This document shows, in pieces, positions 8,419 through 17,629 of a stretch of 64,000 nucleotides of DNA. The DNA comes from Methylobacterium sp. Leaf125 (GTDB taxonomy: Bacteria > Pseudomonadota > Alphaproteobacteria > Rhizobiales > Beijerinckiaceae), in contig NZ_LMNU01000048.1 of assembly GCF_001423085.1 (NCBI RefSeq), positions 159,516 to 223,515 on the forward strand, written 5' to 3'. The notes below the pieces were generated by a model that did not search any database, was not told where the DNA came from, and saw only the letters and a program-made list of their open reading frames with translations. The position numbers were made by a program, and so were the translations under genes. The stretch's first letter is position 1; every line of letters begins with the position of its first letter.

Positions 8419-8664
8419 TCAGCCCTTTTTCTTATAGGCTTGGATGGCGTTCTGGCAGCCGGGGGAAAGCTTCGACATGTTCTTCTGGAAGCATGCCTGA
8501 GTCTCGGGGCCGTCCTCGGGCGGCAGTCCCGCACAGAAGATCGTGAAATCGCCGGCGCACTGCTGCTGCAGGGCGGCCTTGTCCTCGTCGGACATCGGTG
8601 CGGCCAGGGCGGCGCCGGCCGCCGTAGCGGCCAGAATGAAGGTCAACCCGAAACGTATCAGCAT
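8419..8664 (-). CDS. Small exported Cys-rich repeat protein
   Basis: An 81-residue protein with a typical signal peptide (MLIRFGLTFILAATAAGAALA) followed by about 60 mature residues. The mature part has four cysteines in a pattern like the Cys-rich GLG1/FGFR repeat: a Cys before GDFTIFC, a Pro/Gly-rich turn, then ACF and LSPGC. Two disulfides in the periplasm are likely. Proteins with this repeat are common and mostly uncharacterised; no function is assigned. It ends in a Lys-rich tail (YKKKG). A strong stem-loop follows the stop codon. Confidence 0.75.
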   Translation of the reverse strand: MLIRFGLTFILAATAAGAALAAPMSDEDKAALQQQCAGDFTIFCAGLPPEDGPETQACFQKNMSKLSPGCQNAIQAYKKKG

Positions 8665-9167
8665 GTCCTGCTCCCACGACCCCTAAGTGCTTCGGGTCGG
8701 GAGCGAAAACGTCGGTACCGTCCGAACCGTTGCACCCGTCACCCAGATTGCGGAGGGGTAACGGGCAGACGCGTGCGGGTATCGAATCCCAATCCGAGCT
8801 GGCGCAGGGCCGCAGACCTCCGCAGCCAGGTTGAACGGCTGCTTCTCTCATCCTCTCGCGCGGAAGCGGACGGGAGAAAACCACCCGACCCGGTCGTCCA
8901 TCGCTGCTTTCTCGGAGTCGCGGAGCGGACGTTCCCAGGTTCCTCGGATCGTGCGCGGGTCCGAAAACGACGGCCGCCTCATGCCTCGGCCGTCCAAAAA
9001 TCGACCCCTGAAAATCTGCCGATCCCCGGCGGCGGTGAGACCGATGGGGTCCGGTCCGATGATCTCGCCTGCCAAGACGTTTGCCGCATGCGGAGCTAAA
9101 GCGGTCCGGTCGATTCCGTCGAGATGCGGAGGATCGACGTCACGCCTTCCGGGACGTCCCTGCGCCT
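8665..9167. other. Intergenic interval, nothing recognised
   Basis: About 500 bp upstream of the Cys-rich gene and downstream of the MmyB-type regulator. Open frames here are Arg/Pro-rich shadows. The string TATCGAATCCC near 8778 resembles a tRNA T-loop but no cloverleaf can be built around it. Confidence 0.4.
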
Positions 9168-10031
9168 TCAAGCCGGGTCCGTGCGGGGCCTCTCGGCCTC
9201 GGCCCGATCGCGGGACCCCCGAAGGAGCGCGCCGATTCCCTCTCGAACGCGTGGCGTGACAGGGTTGTAGACGATCATGCCGAGATCCGGACGGCCGTCC
9301 ACGGAGAAGGCCGAGAACTCCAGCTCGATGGAGCCCAGGATCGGGTGCCGGAGCCGCTTGACCCCGTCCGTGTGCGCCCGGACGTCGTTCTCCCGCCACA
9401 GGGCTGCGAACTCCGGGCTGGTGCGACTGAGTTCCTCCGCTAATGCGTTCACCTCGGATGCGGCGCCCGCCCGCACCGCATCCGCCCGGAACGCCCCGAC
9501 GACGTAGCGCGCCACGCTCTGCCAATCATGCTGCGTGGCTCGCACGCGCGGGTCGCCGAACATGCGGCGCAGGATGTTGCGCTCGCCGGGAGGGACCGTG
9601 TCCCAGTCGGTCAGCACCACGGCGGCGGCCCGGTTCCAGGCGACCACGTCCCAGGTCGCGGTCTTGATCAGCGCCGGGCTGACCTCAAGCGTGTCGAGCA
9701 ACCGCTGGAGGCGCGGGGTGATCCCCTCCTTCGGCGTGTAGCGGACCTCGGGAGGACGCCCGAGGGCGAGCATGAACACGTGCTCGCGCTCCGGTTCGGT
9801 CAGCATCAACCCGACCGCGATGCGGTTCAGGACGTCAGCCGAGGGCGCTCCGCCACGTCCCTGCTCCAGCCACGTGTACCAGGTGGCGCTGATGTTCGAG
9901 CGTTGGGCGACCTCCTCCCGGCGCAGGCCGGGCGTGCGCCGGCGGCCCGAGAACCCCAGCGCGGCAGGATCGAGCCTGGTCCGCCGATCCCGCAGGTATG
10001 CTCCGAGCGAGGTTTCCGAGCTGGCAAGCAT
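9168..10031 (-). CDS. XRE-family regulator with MmyB-like ligand-binding domain
   Basis: A 287-residue regulator. Residues about 8-75 form a helix-turn-helix of the family whose N-terminus reads LGAYLRDRRTRLDP...TPGLRREEVAQRSNIS...WYTWLEQGR. The rest is the MmyB-like PAS-type domain with the landmark phrases TWDVVAWNRAA, ERNILRRMFGDPRVR and SIELEFSAFSV. Such proteins usually repress a divergently transcribed oxidoreductase gene and respond to a small ligand. Exactly that layout is present: an SDR gene starts on the opposite strand with 98 bp between the start codons, and a palindrome lies just upstream of this start. Confidence 0.88.
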   Translation of the reverse strand: MLASSETSLGAYLRDRRTRLDPAALGFSGRRRTPGLRREEVAQRSNISATWYTWLEQGRGGAPSADVLNRIAVGLMLTEPEREHVFMLALGRPPEVRYTPKEGITPRLQRLLDTLEVSPALIKTATWDVVAWNRAAAVVLTDWDTVPPGERNILRRMFGDPRVRATQHDWQSVARYVVGAFRADAVRAGAASEVNALAEELSRTSPEFAALWRENDVRAHTDGVKRLRHPILGSIELEFSAFSVDGRPDLGMIVYNPVTPRVREGIGALLRGSRDRAEAERPRTDPA

Positions 10032-10045
10032 GGCGATCCTGTTAG

Positions 10046-10062
10046 CCGGTATACCGGGATAC
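10046..10062. promoter_or_regulatory. Candidate operator between regulator and SDR genes
   Basis: CCGGTATACCGG at 10046-10057 is a perfect 12-bp palindrome. It overlaps a second, imperfect 14-bp palindrome, GTATACCGGGATAC at 10049-10062. It lies 15 bp upstream of the regulator start codon and 68 bp upstream of the SDR start, where a repressor could block both divergent promoters. The MmyB-type regulator is the obvious candidate ligand; this is inferred from position. Confidence 0.55.
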
Positions 10063-10129
10063 GGTCACTACTTTAACGGGATCGGCGCCGAGCGGATAGT
10101 TGGCGTCCGAACCCAACGGACCGCATCCC

Positions 10130-11029
10130 ATGCTCATCTTCCTCACCGGCGCCACCGGCTTCATCGGCTCGGCCATCGTCCCCGAACTCCTCTCCGCGGG
10201 CCATCGGGTCCTCGGGATGACGCGGTCGGAGGCCGGAGCACGGGCCCTTGCCGAAGCGGGGGCCGAACCGTTCCTCGGCACCCTGGAGGACGTCGACAGC
10301 CTCCGTCGCGGCGCTGCCAGGGCGGACGGGGTCATCCACACCGCCTTCGACCACGACTTCTCCGACTTCGTCGCCAACTGTCAGAAGGACCGGCGCGCCA
10401 TCGCGGCCCTGGGCTCGGCGCTCAAGGGGTCCGACCGCCCCCTCCTGATCACCTCCGGGGTCGGCATCGGTTGCCCAGCGCCAGGGCAGCCGGCGACCGA
10501 GGACGTTTTCAACGCCGCGTATGCGAACCCCCGCGTGGCCTCGGAACTCGCGGGGGCGGAGCTCCTGGACGAGGGTGTGAACGTCTCGGTGGTGCGCCTC
10601 CCGCAGGTCCACGACACGGTCAAGCAGGGGCTCGTCACCTACCTGATCGATCTCGCGCGCGCCAAAGGCGTATCGGCCTATGTCGGGGACGGGGCGAACC
10701 GCTGGGCGGCAGGTCCCGTCCTCGACGTGGCGCGCCTCTATCGCCTCGCCGTGGAAAAGGCGGATGCGGGGGCTCGCTACCACGCCGTCGCCGAGGAGGG
10801 TGTCCGTGCCCGCGACATCGCGGAGGTCATCGGCCGCGGCCTGAAGGTGCCCGCGACGGCCCTGTCGCCGGAAGAGGCGGCCGGACATTTCGGGTGGCTC
10901 GGCATGTTCGCCGGCCTCGACATGTCGGCGTCCAAGGCCCGGACGCAGGCGCGGCTCGGCTGGCATCCGACCGGGCCGGGATTGCTGGCCGACCTTGAGC
11001 GGATGGACTATTCCCGCCCCCCGTCCTGA
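10130..11029 (+). CDS. SDR-family NAD(P)-dependent oxidoreductase, atypical
   Basis: A 299-residue Rossmann-fold protein starting at the ATG before LIFLTGATGFIGSAI, which carries the GxxGxxG nucleotide-binding loop. An in-frame TTG 30 nt earlier is less likely. The usual YxxxK active site is replaced by PRVASE, as in a recognised group of atypical extended SDRs that also share the phrases VSAYVGDGANRWAA, YHAVAEEGV and HFGWLGMFAGLD. The reaction is unknown. It is transcribed away from the MmyB-type regulator that probably controls it. Confidence 0.85.
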   Translation: MLIFLTGATGFIGSAIVPELLSAGHRVLGMTRSEAGARALAEAGAEPFLGTLEDVDSLRRGAARADGVIHTAFDHDFSDFVANCQKDRRAIAALGSALKGSDRPLLITSGVGIGCPAPGQPATEDVFNAAYANPRVASELAGAELLDEGVNVSVVRLPQVHDTVKQGLVTYLIDLARAKGVSAYVGDGANRWAAGPVLDVARLYRLAVEKADAGARYHAVAEEGVRARDIAEVIGRGLKVPATALSPEEAAGHFGWLGMFAGLDMSASKARTQARLGWHPTGPGLLADLERMDYSRPPS

Positions 11030-11859
11030 GACGACGGACGCGGCGCGTGACCGGCCGCGTCGGCGCCGTTCCCGATGGGAAGCGCGATGTCGCAGATCCA
11101 CCCGCCCCGGACGTAGAGCGGATGGACGCGTCTTCTCCGACCTTTGTCGGTCACGTGCGCCGATCCGCTCTTCGTCGGCGGGCAAGCCCGTCGTCTTCGA
11201 TCTTTGACCAGGACCGGTGGGACGCAGGATGACAGCGTCCCGTCTCGTAGGGCGGCCCGAGCAGGCCGAGCCGTCAGGGCCATTCACTGACGGATCGACA
11301 CACCGGTTGAAGTGGTCCTTCGTCGCCAGGGTCGTGCCGTGCGCCGGTCCAGCGACCGCCTTGGGCAGACGATTTCGGCTGCGTCGCTCCGTGCGGACGG
11401 CGACGAGCACTGCCCCATCGTCGACGCGGGTGCCGACCACACCAAGCCCTGGCATTGGCGCGACGGCCCCATGCTGCTGCCTCGGGTTGGCGTCCTCAAC
11501 CACAGGCACGGGCAACGACCCGAAGGCGCGTGGGTCACCGACGACCGTGTCGCATCGTGCCCGCAGCGCACCCGCACGGTACGCGTGCGCACCGCTCGAA
11601 TCAGAGCCATATCGCCGTCTCCCTCATGGATGGTGCCTCGAGGCGCGGTGAGGCATAGATCGGTTCGCCGAGCCGGGTCCGGGCCCTGATCCGGACCAGC
11701 GCCATGTTCCCGGTTGCTCCGGACATCCGCGCCTTGCACGCGCTGTGTCGAGAGGAAACCCACGGTGCGGTTGGCCCAGCCGCGGTCCGCGCCCGTCGCG
11801 GACGGGAGCAGGCCAAGCGGCTGGAAGGTCGACGGGAACTCCGGAAACGCCGGGCGAAA
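11030..11859. other. 830-bp interval with open but unrecognised frames
   Basis: Between the SDR gene and the carbamoylase gene. Both strands have long open stretches, notably plus-strand 11312-11689 and minus-strand frames around 11284-11763. The minus frame near 11400-11520 (DANPRQQHG, TRVDDGAVLVAV) looks more protein-like than its neighbours but breaks into different frames. It may be a decayed gene; I cannot name a family, so no gene is called. Confidence 0.35.
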
Positions 11860-13062
11860 TCAACCGCTGAGCACCCGCTCCGCCGCCGCTCCGAGCGCGC
11901 GCACGCCGAAGGCCAAATCCGCGTCGGTGGTATTCTCCGCCCAATGGTGGCTGATGCCGCCGATCGATGGGACGAACAGCATCGCGGCCGGGAGGATGCG
12001 GGCGACGTTCTGGGCGTCGTGGCCGGCCCCCGAGGGCATCACCTGCCAGAGGCCGGGGCAGACCTCCTCGGCAGCCTCCGAGAGGGCTCGCATCAGGTCG
12101 GGGTCGCAAGGGGCGGGGATCGCCTTCGACAGCGCGAGGAGCGTGGCGGTGCAGCGCTCCCGCCGGTTCGACTCGCGCACCAGCGCGTCGAGGCAAGCCT
12201 CCATCCGCTCCAGCACCGGAATCGATACGTCGCGAAACTGGAAGGCCACCTCGGCGCGCCCTGGGATGATGCTGTAGCCGCCGGGATCCAGGGTGATCCG
12301 GCCCGTCGTCCAGGTGCTGCGCGGGCCGCAGACCTTCGGAAATTCCCGGTCGATGGCCGCGAGCAGGCGTACCGCCGAGAGCCCGGCATCCCGGCGCTCG
12401 GCCATGGTGGTGCCGCCGGCATGGTCCTGATGGCCTTCGAAAACGATCCGGAACTGCCAGATCGCCACGATGCCGCTGACCACGCCGAGATGCAGGCCGG
12501 CGGACTCCAGCTGCGTGCCCTGTTCGATGTGCAGTTCCAGAAAGCCGCGGTAGCGGGCGGGATCCAATCGCGTCCGCGGTTGCCCCGCGAGACCAGCCGA
12601 TTCGAGGGCCGCGCGCAGGGGCGTGCCGTCGGTCCGGTTGCGGGCGGCGTCGATCTCGGCCTCGGTCAGGTCACCGATCGCTGAGCGGCTCCCGAGGAAG
12701 CCGCCGGAGAAGTGCCCCTCTTCGTCCGCGAAGGCGACGACGTCGACGGGAAGGCCGGCCCGGGCCAGCGCCAAGCCGGCGACGACGCCGAGCGCCCCGT
12801 CGAGCCAGCCAGCCTCGTTCTGGGTCTCGATGTGGCTGCCTACGAGGAGGTGGGGGCCTGGGCCGCGATGACGCCCGAGGACGTTGCCGATTCCATCGAT
12901 CGATGCCTCAAGTCCGCATCCCTCGAGTCGCGCCATCAGCCAGCGGCGCGATTCCATATCTTGAGGTGAAAAGGTGGGCCGGTGAACACCGGTCCGGAAC
13001 GGCCCGATCTGGCGCAAGGCGTACAGGTCGGCGAGGAAAGCGTCCGTATCGATCTTGGTCAT
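11860..13062 (-). CDS. Zn-dependent carbamoylase/hydantoinase-type amidohydrolase (M20)
   Basis: A 400-residue M20-fold enzyme of the group containing N-carbamoyl-L-amino-acid hydrolase, beta-ureidopropionase and allantoate amidohydrolase. Metal ligands are visible: His77 (GSHIET), Asp88 (GWLDGALG), the Glu pair at 114-115 (ADEEGHF), His178 (LELHIEQG) and a late His (SHHWAE, 371-376); SGAGHDAQ at 344-351 is the family substrate/metal motif. ATG at 13062 starts at the domain boundary; the open frame extends 61 codons further upstream but only through unrelated sequence. It should cleave a carbamoyl or ureido C-N bond in the cytoplasm. It is the first of many C-N hydrolases in this region and lies upstream of another M20 gene and a dipeptide importer. 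Confidence 0.85.
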   Translation of the reverse strand: MTKIDTDAFLADLYALRQIGPFRTGVHRPTFSPQDMESRRWLMARLEGCGLEASIDGIGNVLGRHRGPGPHLLVGSHIETQNEAGWLDGALGVVAGLALARAGLPVDVVAFADEEGHFSGGFLGSRSAIGDLTEAEIDAARNRTDGTPLRAALESAGLAGQPRTRLDPARYRGFLELHIEQGTQLESAGLHLGVVSGIVAIWQFRIVFEGHQDHAGGTTMAERRDAGLSAVRLLAAIDREFPKVCGPRSTWTTGRITLDPGGYSIIPGRAEVAFQFRDVSIPVLERMEACLDALVRESNRRERCTATLLALSKAIPAPCDPDLMRALSEAAEEVCPGLWQVMPSGAGHDAQNVARILPAAMLFVPSIGGISHHWAENTTDADLAFGVRALGAAAERVLSG

Positions 13063-13421
13063 GGCAGGGTCCGGCCTCTGAGCGCCCGAACCCTGCAAGC
13101 CTCGTGCAGAGGTGAATTCGGCCGCTTCGCGCCGCCCATCCACCCTCGGGCTCCCAGCCGAGCGCGGAGAGATCGCCTGACCACAGCGCCGTCTCGTCCC
13201 CCGCTCGCGAACCCACGAGGCCACGGCCCGTCGCCCGCCTGTCATGGCTGATGTTGAGACGCTAGGCGATCTTCGCGAAATGGAAAGTTCCTGCTTCGCC
13301 AGGGCCCATGTTCGCCAGGACTGATGCCAAGCGTGGTTTGATCGTGGTTTTAACAGGTTTGAGCTAAAGTTAATGCCGTCATGAAGCCTGCCGGCATCGA
13401 CGAAAACGGGCTTGTTCCCTC
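13063..13421. other. Intergenic interval, probable promoter of the carbamoylase gene
   Basis: About 360 bp between two same-strand M20 genes. The part from 13320 to 13385 is visibly AT-richer (for example GTTTTAACAGGTTTGAGC) and may hold promoter elements. No gene or strong repeat is seen. Confidence 0.4.
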
Positions 13422-14624
13422 TCAGAGGCAGCTATGCGCGATGAGCTGATGGATAAAGGCTGCACAGGCTTCGAGTTCGTCGCGGGTCACATACTCGTCC
13501 GCCTTGTGCGCGCGCGCGATGGAGCGCGGGCCGATCACCACGCTCGGCGTGTTGCCCAGCGCCTCGAACAGGCCGGCCTCGGTTCCGTAGGAAACTTTGG
13601 CGTGGCCATTTCGGCCAGCGAGCGTCTTGGCCAGGGTGACGATCTCGGCCTCCGGGCGGGTCTCAAGGCCCGGATAGTCGATCAGCGGCTCTATCGCGAC
13701 GCCGCAGGCAGGATCGACGGCCTGCATCATCGGCGCCAAGATGTCCGTGGCATAGGCGATCGCCGCCGCCGCGAGGGCCGCCGCATCGTCGCCACCGATC
13801 GCGCGGTACTCGAACTCCACCGAGCAGGTTTCCGGCACGATATTGAGCGCCGATCCGCCACGGACGACGCTGGACAGGCCCGTGGTGTGGGGCACGTCGT
13901 AGAGCGCGTCCCGCCGCCCGTCCCGAACGAGCGCCTCGGCCGAGAGCCGCACATGCTCGATGAAGCGGGCCGCGTACTCCACCGCATTGACGCCCTGCGG
14001 GGCCAATGCCGAATGGCAGGCGAGGCCCCGGAAGGTGACGCGCGCAGCAGACTTCCCCTTGTGGCCGACGACCACCTCCATTCCTGTCGGTTCGCCGACG
14101 AAACAGCCGCGCGGGTGCAGGCCCCGTTCCAGCATCCGCGCGATGAGGGGGCGGACGCCGAGGCAGCCGATTTCCTCGTCGTAGGAAATCGCGAGATGGA
14201 TCGGTGTCGAGAGCCCCGCCGTCATCATCGCAGGCAATGCAGCGAGGCAGACGGCGAGGAAGCCCTTCATGTCGGAGGTGCCGCGACCGTAGAGGCGCCC
14301 TGCCTCCTCGCGCAGGACGAAGGGATCGGACGACCAAGGCTGCCCCTCGACCGGGACCACGTCGCTGTGGCCCGAGAGCACGTAACCCGGTTTGTCCCCG
14401 GGCCCGACGCTGATCCAGAGAGCCGCCTTGTTGCCGGTGGCGTCCGGGACCCGCTCCACCGCGGCCCCATGACCACGGGCGAAGGCTTCCACCCAGTCGA
14501 TCAGCGGTAGGTTCGAGCGCGTGCTGACTGTGTCGAAAGCGACGAGGGTGGCGAGAATCGCGACGCTATCGGACACCTCCGCTCGCGAGGGGGCATCTGA
14601 CGTTATCCGGGTCTGTCGCGTCAT
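13422..14624 (-). CDS. argE: Acetylornithine deacetylase-like M20 peptidase
   Basis: A 400-residue cytosolic metallohydrolase of the ArgE/DapE group. Metal and catalytic residues appear in order: LSGHSDVVPV, GRGTSDMKGF, YDEEIGCLG, CFVGEPTG and the late AHKADEY; the dimerisation-lid phrase GLACHSALAPQGVNA is also present. Arginine biosynthesis uses such an enzyme to release ornithine and acetate. However, its place beside a peptide importer and a carbamoylase suggests a scavenging role on N-acylated amino acids, so the argE name is by family only. It is divergent from the importer operon, with 340 bp between the starts. Confidence 0.8.
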   Translation of the reverse strand: MTRQTRITSDAPSRAEVSDSVAILATLVAFDTVSTRSNLPLIDWVEAFARGHGAAVERVPDATGNKAALWISVGPGDKPGYVLSGHSDVVPVEGQPWSSDPFVLREEAGRLYGRGTSDMKGFLAVCLAALPAMMTAGLSTPIHLAISYDEEIGCLGVRPLIARMLERGLHPRGCFVGEPTGMEVVVGHKGKSAARVTFRGLACHSALAPQGVNAVEYAARFIEHVRLSAEALVRDGRRDALYDVPHTTGLSSVVRGGSALNIVPETCSVEFEYRAIGGDDAAALAAAAIAYATDILAPMMQAVDPACGVAIEPLIDYPGLETRPEAEIVTLAKTLAGRNGHAKVSYGTEAGLFEALGNTPSVVIGPRSIARAHKADEYVTRDELEACAAFIHQLIAHSCL

Positions 14625-14964
14625 GGCTTTGGCGTCATGGCTTTCGATCGTGTGCCGGAGCAGTGTGTGGCGACCTGTCGGATCCGGGCCGGAGCCGAAA
14701 CGCGGATCGCCGGTCCCACGGCTGCGAAGCCCGGCGGAAACCCCGGGCCCGATCCGAAACCCGAGTCCGGGCAGCGGTCACCGGAGCGGTAAGCAACCGC
14801 CTTGGTAACGGATCAGTCGACGTTCGTCTGCAAAGACGTTTGGACCGTCGCGTCACGGTTTGGCATGATTGACGCTTCCGGCCCAGAGAGGCAGACCTTG
14901 CTGCCGCTGGGCTCGGCCCTGCCCGTGCCTCACGCCGTTTCACGATCCACGACGGACATCCTTG
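14625..14964. other. Divergent promoter region of argE-like gene and dipeptide ABC operon
   Basis: A 340-bp region between divergent start codons. It contains a small perfect hairpin, CGTCT-GCAA-AGACG (14825-14838), about 130 bp upstream of the substrate-binding protein start. No gene is seen; an upstream in-frame extension of the binding-protein ORF is rejected because the signal peptide begins at 14965. Confidence 0.45.
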
Positions 14965-16623
14965 ATGACGCAGACGCCTGAGACTGCCGGGCGGACCCCC
15001 GGCTTATGCTGGATTCGGGCCGTGGCCGGCCTCGCCATCTCGGGTGTCGTTGCCCTCGCGGGCGATGCGGCGCAGGCGCGGGACCTTCGGGTCGGCCTGA
15101 GCGCCGAGCCGACCTCGATGGATCCGCACTTCCACAACCTCGGGCCCAACAACGCCTTGCGCCGGCACATCTTCGAGTCGCTCGTCGATACGGATGCCCA
15201 GATGAGGCTCAAGCCTTCGCTCGCCCTGTCGTGGACGCCGCGCGATACGACCACCTGGGAGTTCAAGCTGCGGCCCGGCGTGACCTTCTCGGACGGCACG
15301 CCGTTCACGGCGCAGGACGTGATCTACACCTTCTGCCGGATCCCGCTGGTCGAGAATTCGCCCTCGTCCTTCGCCACCTTCGTCAAACCCTTCACGCGGG
15401 TCGAGGCGCCTGATCCGCTCACCGTGGTGGTGACCACCGACGGCCCGCTGCCGCTTCTGCCGACGAACCTGACGGCGCTCGGAATGCTGAGCGCCAAGGC
15501 GTCGGGGGCCGCGGGCGCGGTGACCTTCGCCAAGGGCGGCTGCACCGGCATGGGAACGCCGCTGCGGACTACCGACTTCGCCGATCCGAAGGTCTCGATC
15601 GGCACCGGCCCCTACGTCCTGCGGGAATACGTCCGCGGCACGCAGATCGTGCTGGCGCCGAACCCGTCCTACTGGGGACCCAAGTCCGCCTTCGACAAGG
15701 TGACGATGAAGCCGATCCCCTCGACGGGACCCCGGGTCGCGGCGCTGCTCGCCGGCGACGTCGATCTCATCGAGAGCCCGGCGATCCAGGACCTGCCCCG
15801 GATCGAGGGGGCTGGGTTCACCGTGACCAAGGGGCTGTCGAACCGCATCATCTACGTCCATCTCGACCAGTTCGATGGGCCGGACTGGAAGACCCCGACC
15901 ATCAAGGGCACCGACCGGAACCCCCTGCGTGACGTTCGCGTGCGGGAAGCCCTCTCCAAGGCGGTCGACCGGAAGGCCATCGTCGAGCGGGTGATGGGCG
16001 GAGTGGCGCAGGCGGCGGGCGAGATCCTGCCTTACCCGCTCTCCGGCACGACCAAGGACTTCCCGATCGTGCCCTACGACCCCAAGGGGGCCAAGGATCT
16101 GCTCACGCAAGCCGGTTATCCGAACGGGTTCGAGATCACGCTCGGCACGCCGAACGACCGCTACATCAACGACGAGAAGGTGGCGCAGGTCATCGCGCAG
16201 ATGTGGACCCGCATCGGCGTGAAGACCGGCATCGACGCCTCCACGGCTTCGACGTTCTTCACCCGGCGCAACAAGTTCGAGTTCTCGGCCTATCTCTCCG
16301 GCTGGGGAGCGGACTCGGGCGACATGTCGAACTCCCTGAACTCGCTGCTGCTGTGCTTCGACCCGGTGAAGGGACTCGGCTTCACAAATCGCGGGCGCTA
16401 CTGCAACCGCGAGGTCGACCGACTGACGGTCGAGGCAATGGCGACCTTCGAGGAGGCGAAGCGCGAGGATCTGCTTCGGCAGGCCTCGGCGCTTGCCATG
16501 AAGGACTACCCGCTGATCCCGCTTCACTTCGAGGTGACGCCCTGGGCCACGGCCAAGGGCCTGCGCTACGTGCCGCGCATCGATCAGTACACGCTGGTGA
16601 TGAACGTGGAACTGACCCCGTGA
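14965..16623 (+). CDS. ABC transporter substrate-binding protein, family 5 (dipeptide/oligopeptide type)
   Basis: A 552-residue periplasmic receptor. The signal peptide (WIRAVAGLAISGVVALAGDAAQA) ends near residue 38, followed by the family-5 N-terminal phrase LRVGLSAEPTSMDPHF and the later motifs TTWEFKLRPGVTFSDGTPFTA and PFRD-type VRVREALSKAVDRKAIV. ATG at 14965 is chosen because the signal peptide follows directly. It opens a five-gene operon with two permeases and two ATPases. Family-5 proteins bind peptides, opines, nickel or glutathione; the ligand is not readable here. Confidence 0.9.
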   Translation: MTQTPETAGRTPGLCWIRAVAGLAISGVVALAGDAAQARDLRVGLSAEPTSMDPHFHNLGPNNALRRHIFESLVDTDAQMRLKPSLALSWTPRDTTTWEFKLRPGVTFSDGTPFTAQDVIYTFCRIPLVENSPSSFATFVKPFTRVEAPDPLTVVVTTDGPLPLLPTNLTALGMLSAKASGAAGAVTFAKGGCTGMGTPLRTTDFADPKVSIGTGPYVLREYVRGTQIVLAPNPSYWGPKSAFDKVTMKPIPSTGPRVAALLAGDVDLIESPAIQDLPRIEGAGFTVTKGLSNRIIYVHLDQFDGPDWKTPTIKGTDRNPLRDVRVREALSKAVDRKAIVERVMGGVAQAAGEILPYPLSGTTKDFPIVPYDPKGAKDLLTQAGYPNGFEITLGTPNDRYINDEKVAQVIAQMWTRIGVKTGIDASTASTFFTRRNKFEFSAYLSGWGADSGDMSNSLNSLLLCFDPVKGLGFTNRGRYCNREVDRLTVEAMATFEEAKREDLLRQASALAMKDYPLIPLHFEVTPWATAKGLRYVPRIDQYTLVMNVELTP

Positions 16624-16651
16624 CGGTCGATCCTCGGGAGCAGCCCTGCCC

Positions 16652-17629
16652 GTGCTGACCTACCTCATCCAGCGTTTCGGCCAGGCGGTGCTCACGGTCG
16701 CTGCCATGGCGACCTTGGTCTTTCTCGGCGTCTATGCCATCGCCGACCCGATCGACGTGCTCGCCGCACCGGACGCGACGCCGGACGAACGCGCGCAGAT
16801 CAGCCGACGCCTCGGCCTCGATCAGCCCCTCTGGATGCAGTTCGCCACCTTCGTCTGGCGCGCGCTGCACGGCGACCTCGGCCGCTCGTTCGTCTACAAC
16901 GAGCCGGCCTTCACGGTGATCCTGCAGCGGCTCCCCGCGACCCTGGAACTCGCCTTCACAGCGCTCTTCATCGCGATCGCCCTCGGCCTGCCCCTTGGCC
17001 TCTGGGCGGGCCTGCGCGCGGAAAAAGCCACCGACAAGGCGATCATGGGCGGGTCCATCCTGGCCTTCTCCCTGCCGAACTTCTGGCAGGGACTGATGAT
17101 GGTCCTGATCTTTTCGGTGACGCTGGGCTGGCTGCCGGCCGGGGGGCGTGGCGAGACCGTGCGCGTCCTCGGGCTCGATCTCGGCTTCCTCACCCTCGAC
17201 GGCCTTCGCCACCTCATCCTGCCGGCCGTGAACCTCGCCCTGTTCAAGCTCGCGGTGGTGATCCGCCTCGCCCGGGCCGGAACCCGTGAGGCCATGCTGC
17301 AGGACTACGTCCGGTTTGCCCGCGCCAAGGGATTGCGGCCGGCCCGCATCGTCGGCGTTCATGTCCTCAAGAACATCCTGCTGCCCGTGGTCACGGTGAT
17401 CGGCCTGGAATTCGGCTCGATGATCGCGTTCGCGGTGGTCACCGAGACGGTGTTCGCCTGGCCCGGCATCGGCAAGCTGCTGATTGATTCGATCAACCGC
17501 CTCGACCGGCCGGTGATCGTCGCCTACCTCATGCTGACGGTGTGTCTGTTCGTGCTGATCAACTTCGTCATCGATCTGATCTATGCCGCCCTCGACCCCC
17601 GGGTGCGCCTTGCGGAAACGGACGCATGA
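16652..17629 (+). CDS. ABC transporter permease, DppB type
   Basis: A 325-residue integral membrane protein with six predicted helices. The N-terminal helix LIQRFGQAVLTVAAMATLVFL and the loop RLGLDQPLWMQF are typical of DppB/GsiC permeases. The EAA-like coupling motif lies in TREAMLQDYVRFARAKGL, where the ATPase docks. The start is a GTG with a CTCGGGAG ribosome site. The stop overlaps the next permease start by 4 nt. It forms a heterodimer with the DppC-type permease. Confidence 0.92.
   Translation: MLTYLIQRFGQAVLTVAAMATLVFLGVYAIADPIDVLAAPDATPDERAQISRRLGLDQPLWMQFATFVWRALHGDLGRSFVYNEPAFTVILQRLPATLELAFTALFIAIALGLPLGLWAGLRAEKATDKAIMGGSILAFSLPNFWQGLMMVLIFSVTLGWLPAGGRGETVRVLGLDLGFLTLDGLRHLILPAVNLALFKLAVVIRLARAGTREAMLQDYVRFARAKGLRPARIVGVHVLKNILLPVVTVIGLEFGSMIAFAVVTETVFAWPGIGKLLIDSINRLDRPVIVAYLMLTVCLFVLINFVIDLIYAALDPRVRLAETDA

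Noticed and set aside
8760..8800. TATCGAATCCC resembling a tRNA T-arm
   Set aside because: No matching acceptor, anticodon or D stems can be formed in the surrounding bases.
11312..11689. 125-codon plus-strand ORF
   Set aside because: Arg/Pro-rich composition, no ribosome site and competing open frames on the other strand; not enough to call a gene.
12982..13251. ORFs opposite and upstream of the carbamoylase start, and the 61-codon N-terminal extension of that gene
   Set aside because: Low-complexity Arg-rich sequence; the conserved domain begins at the ATG at 13062.
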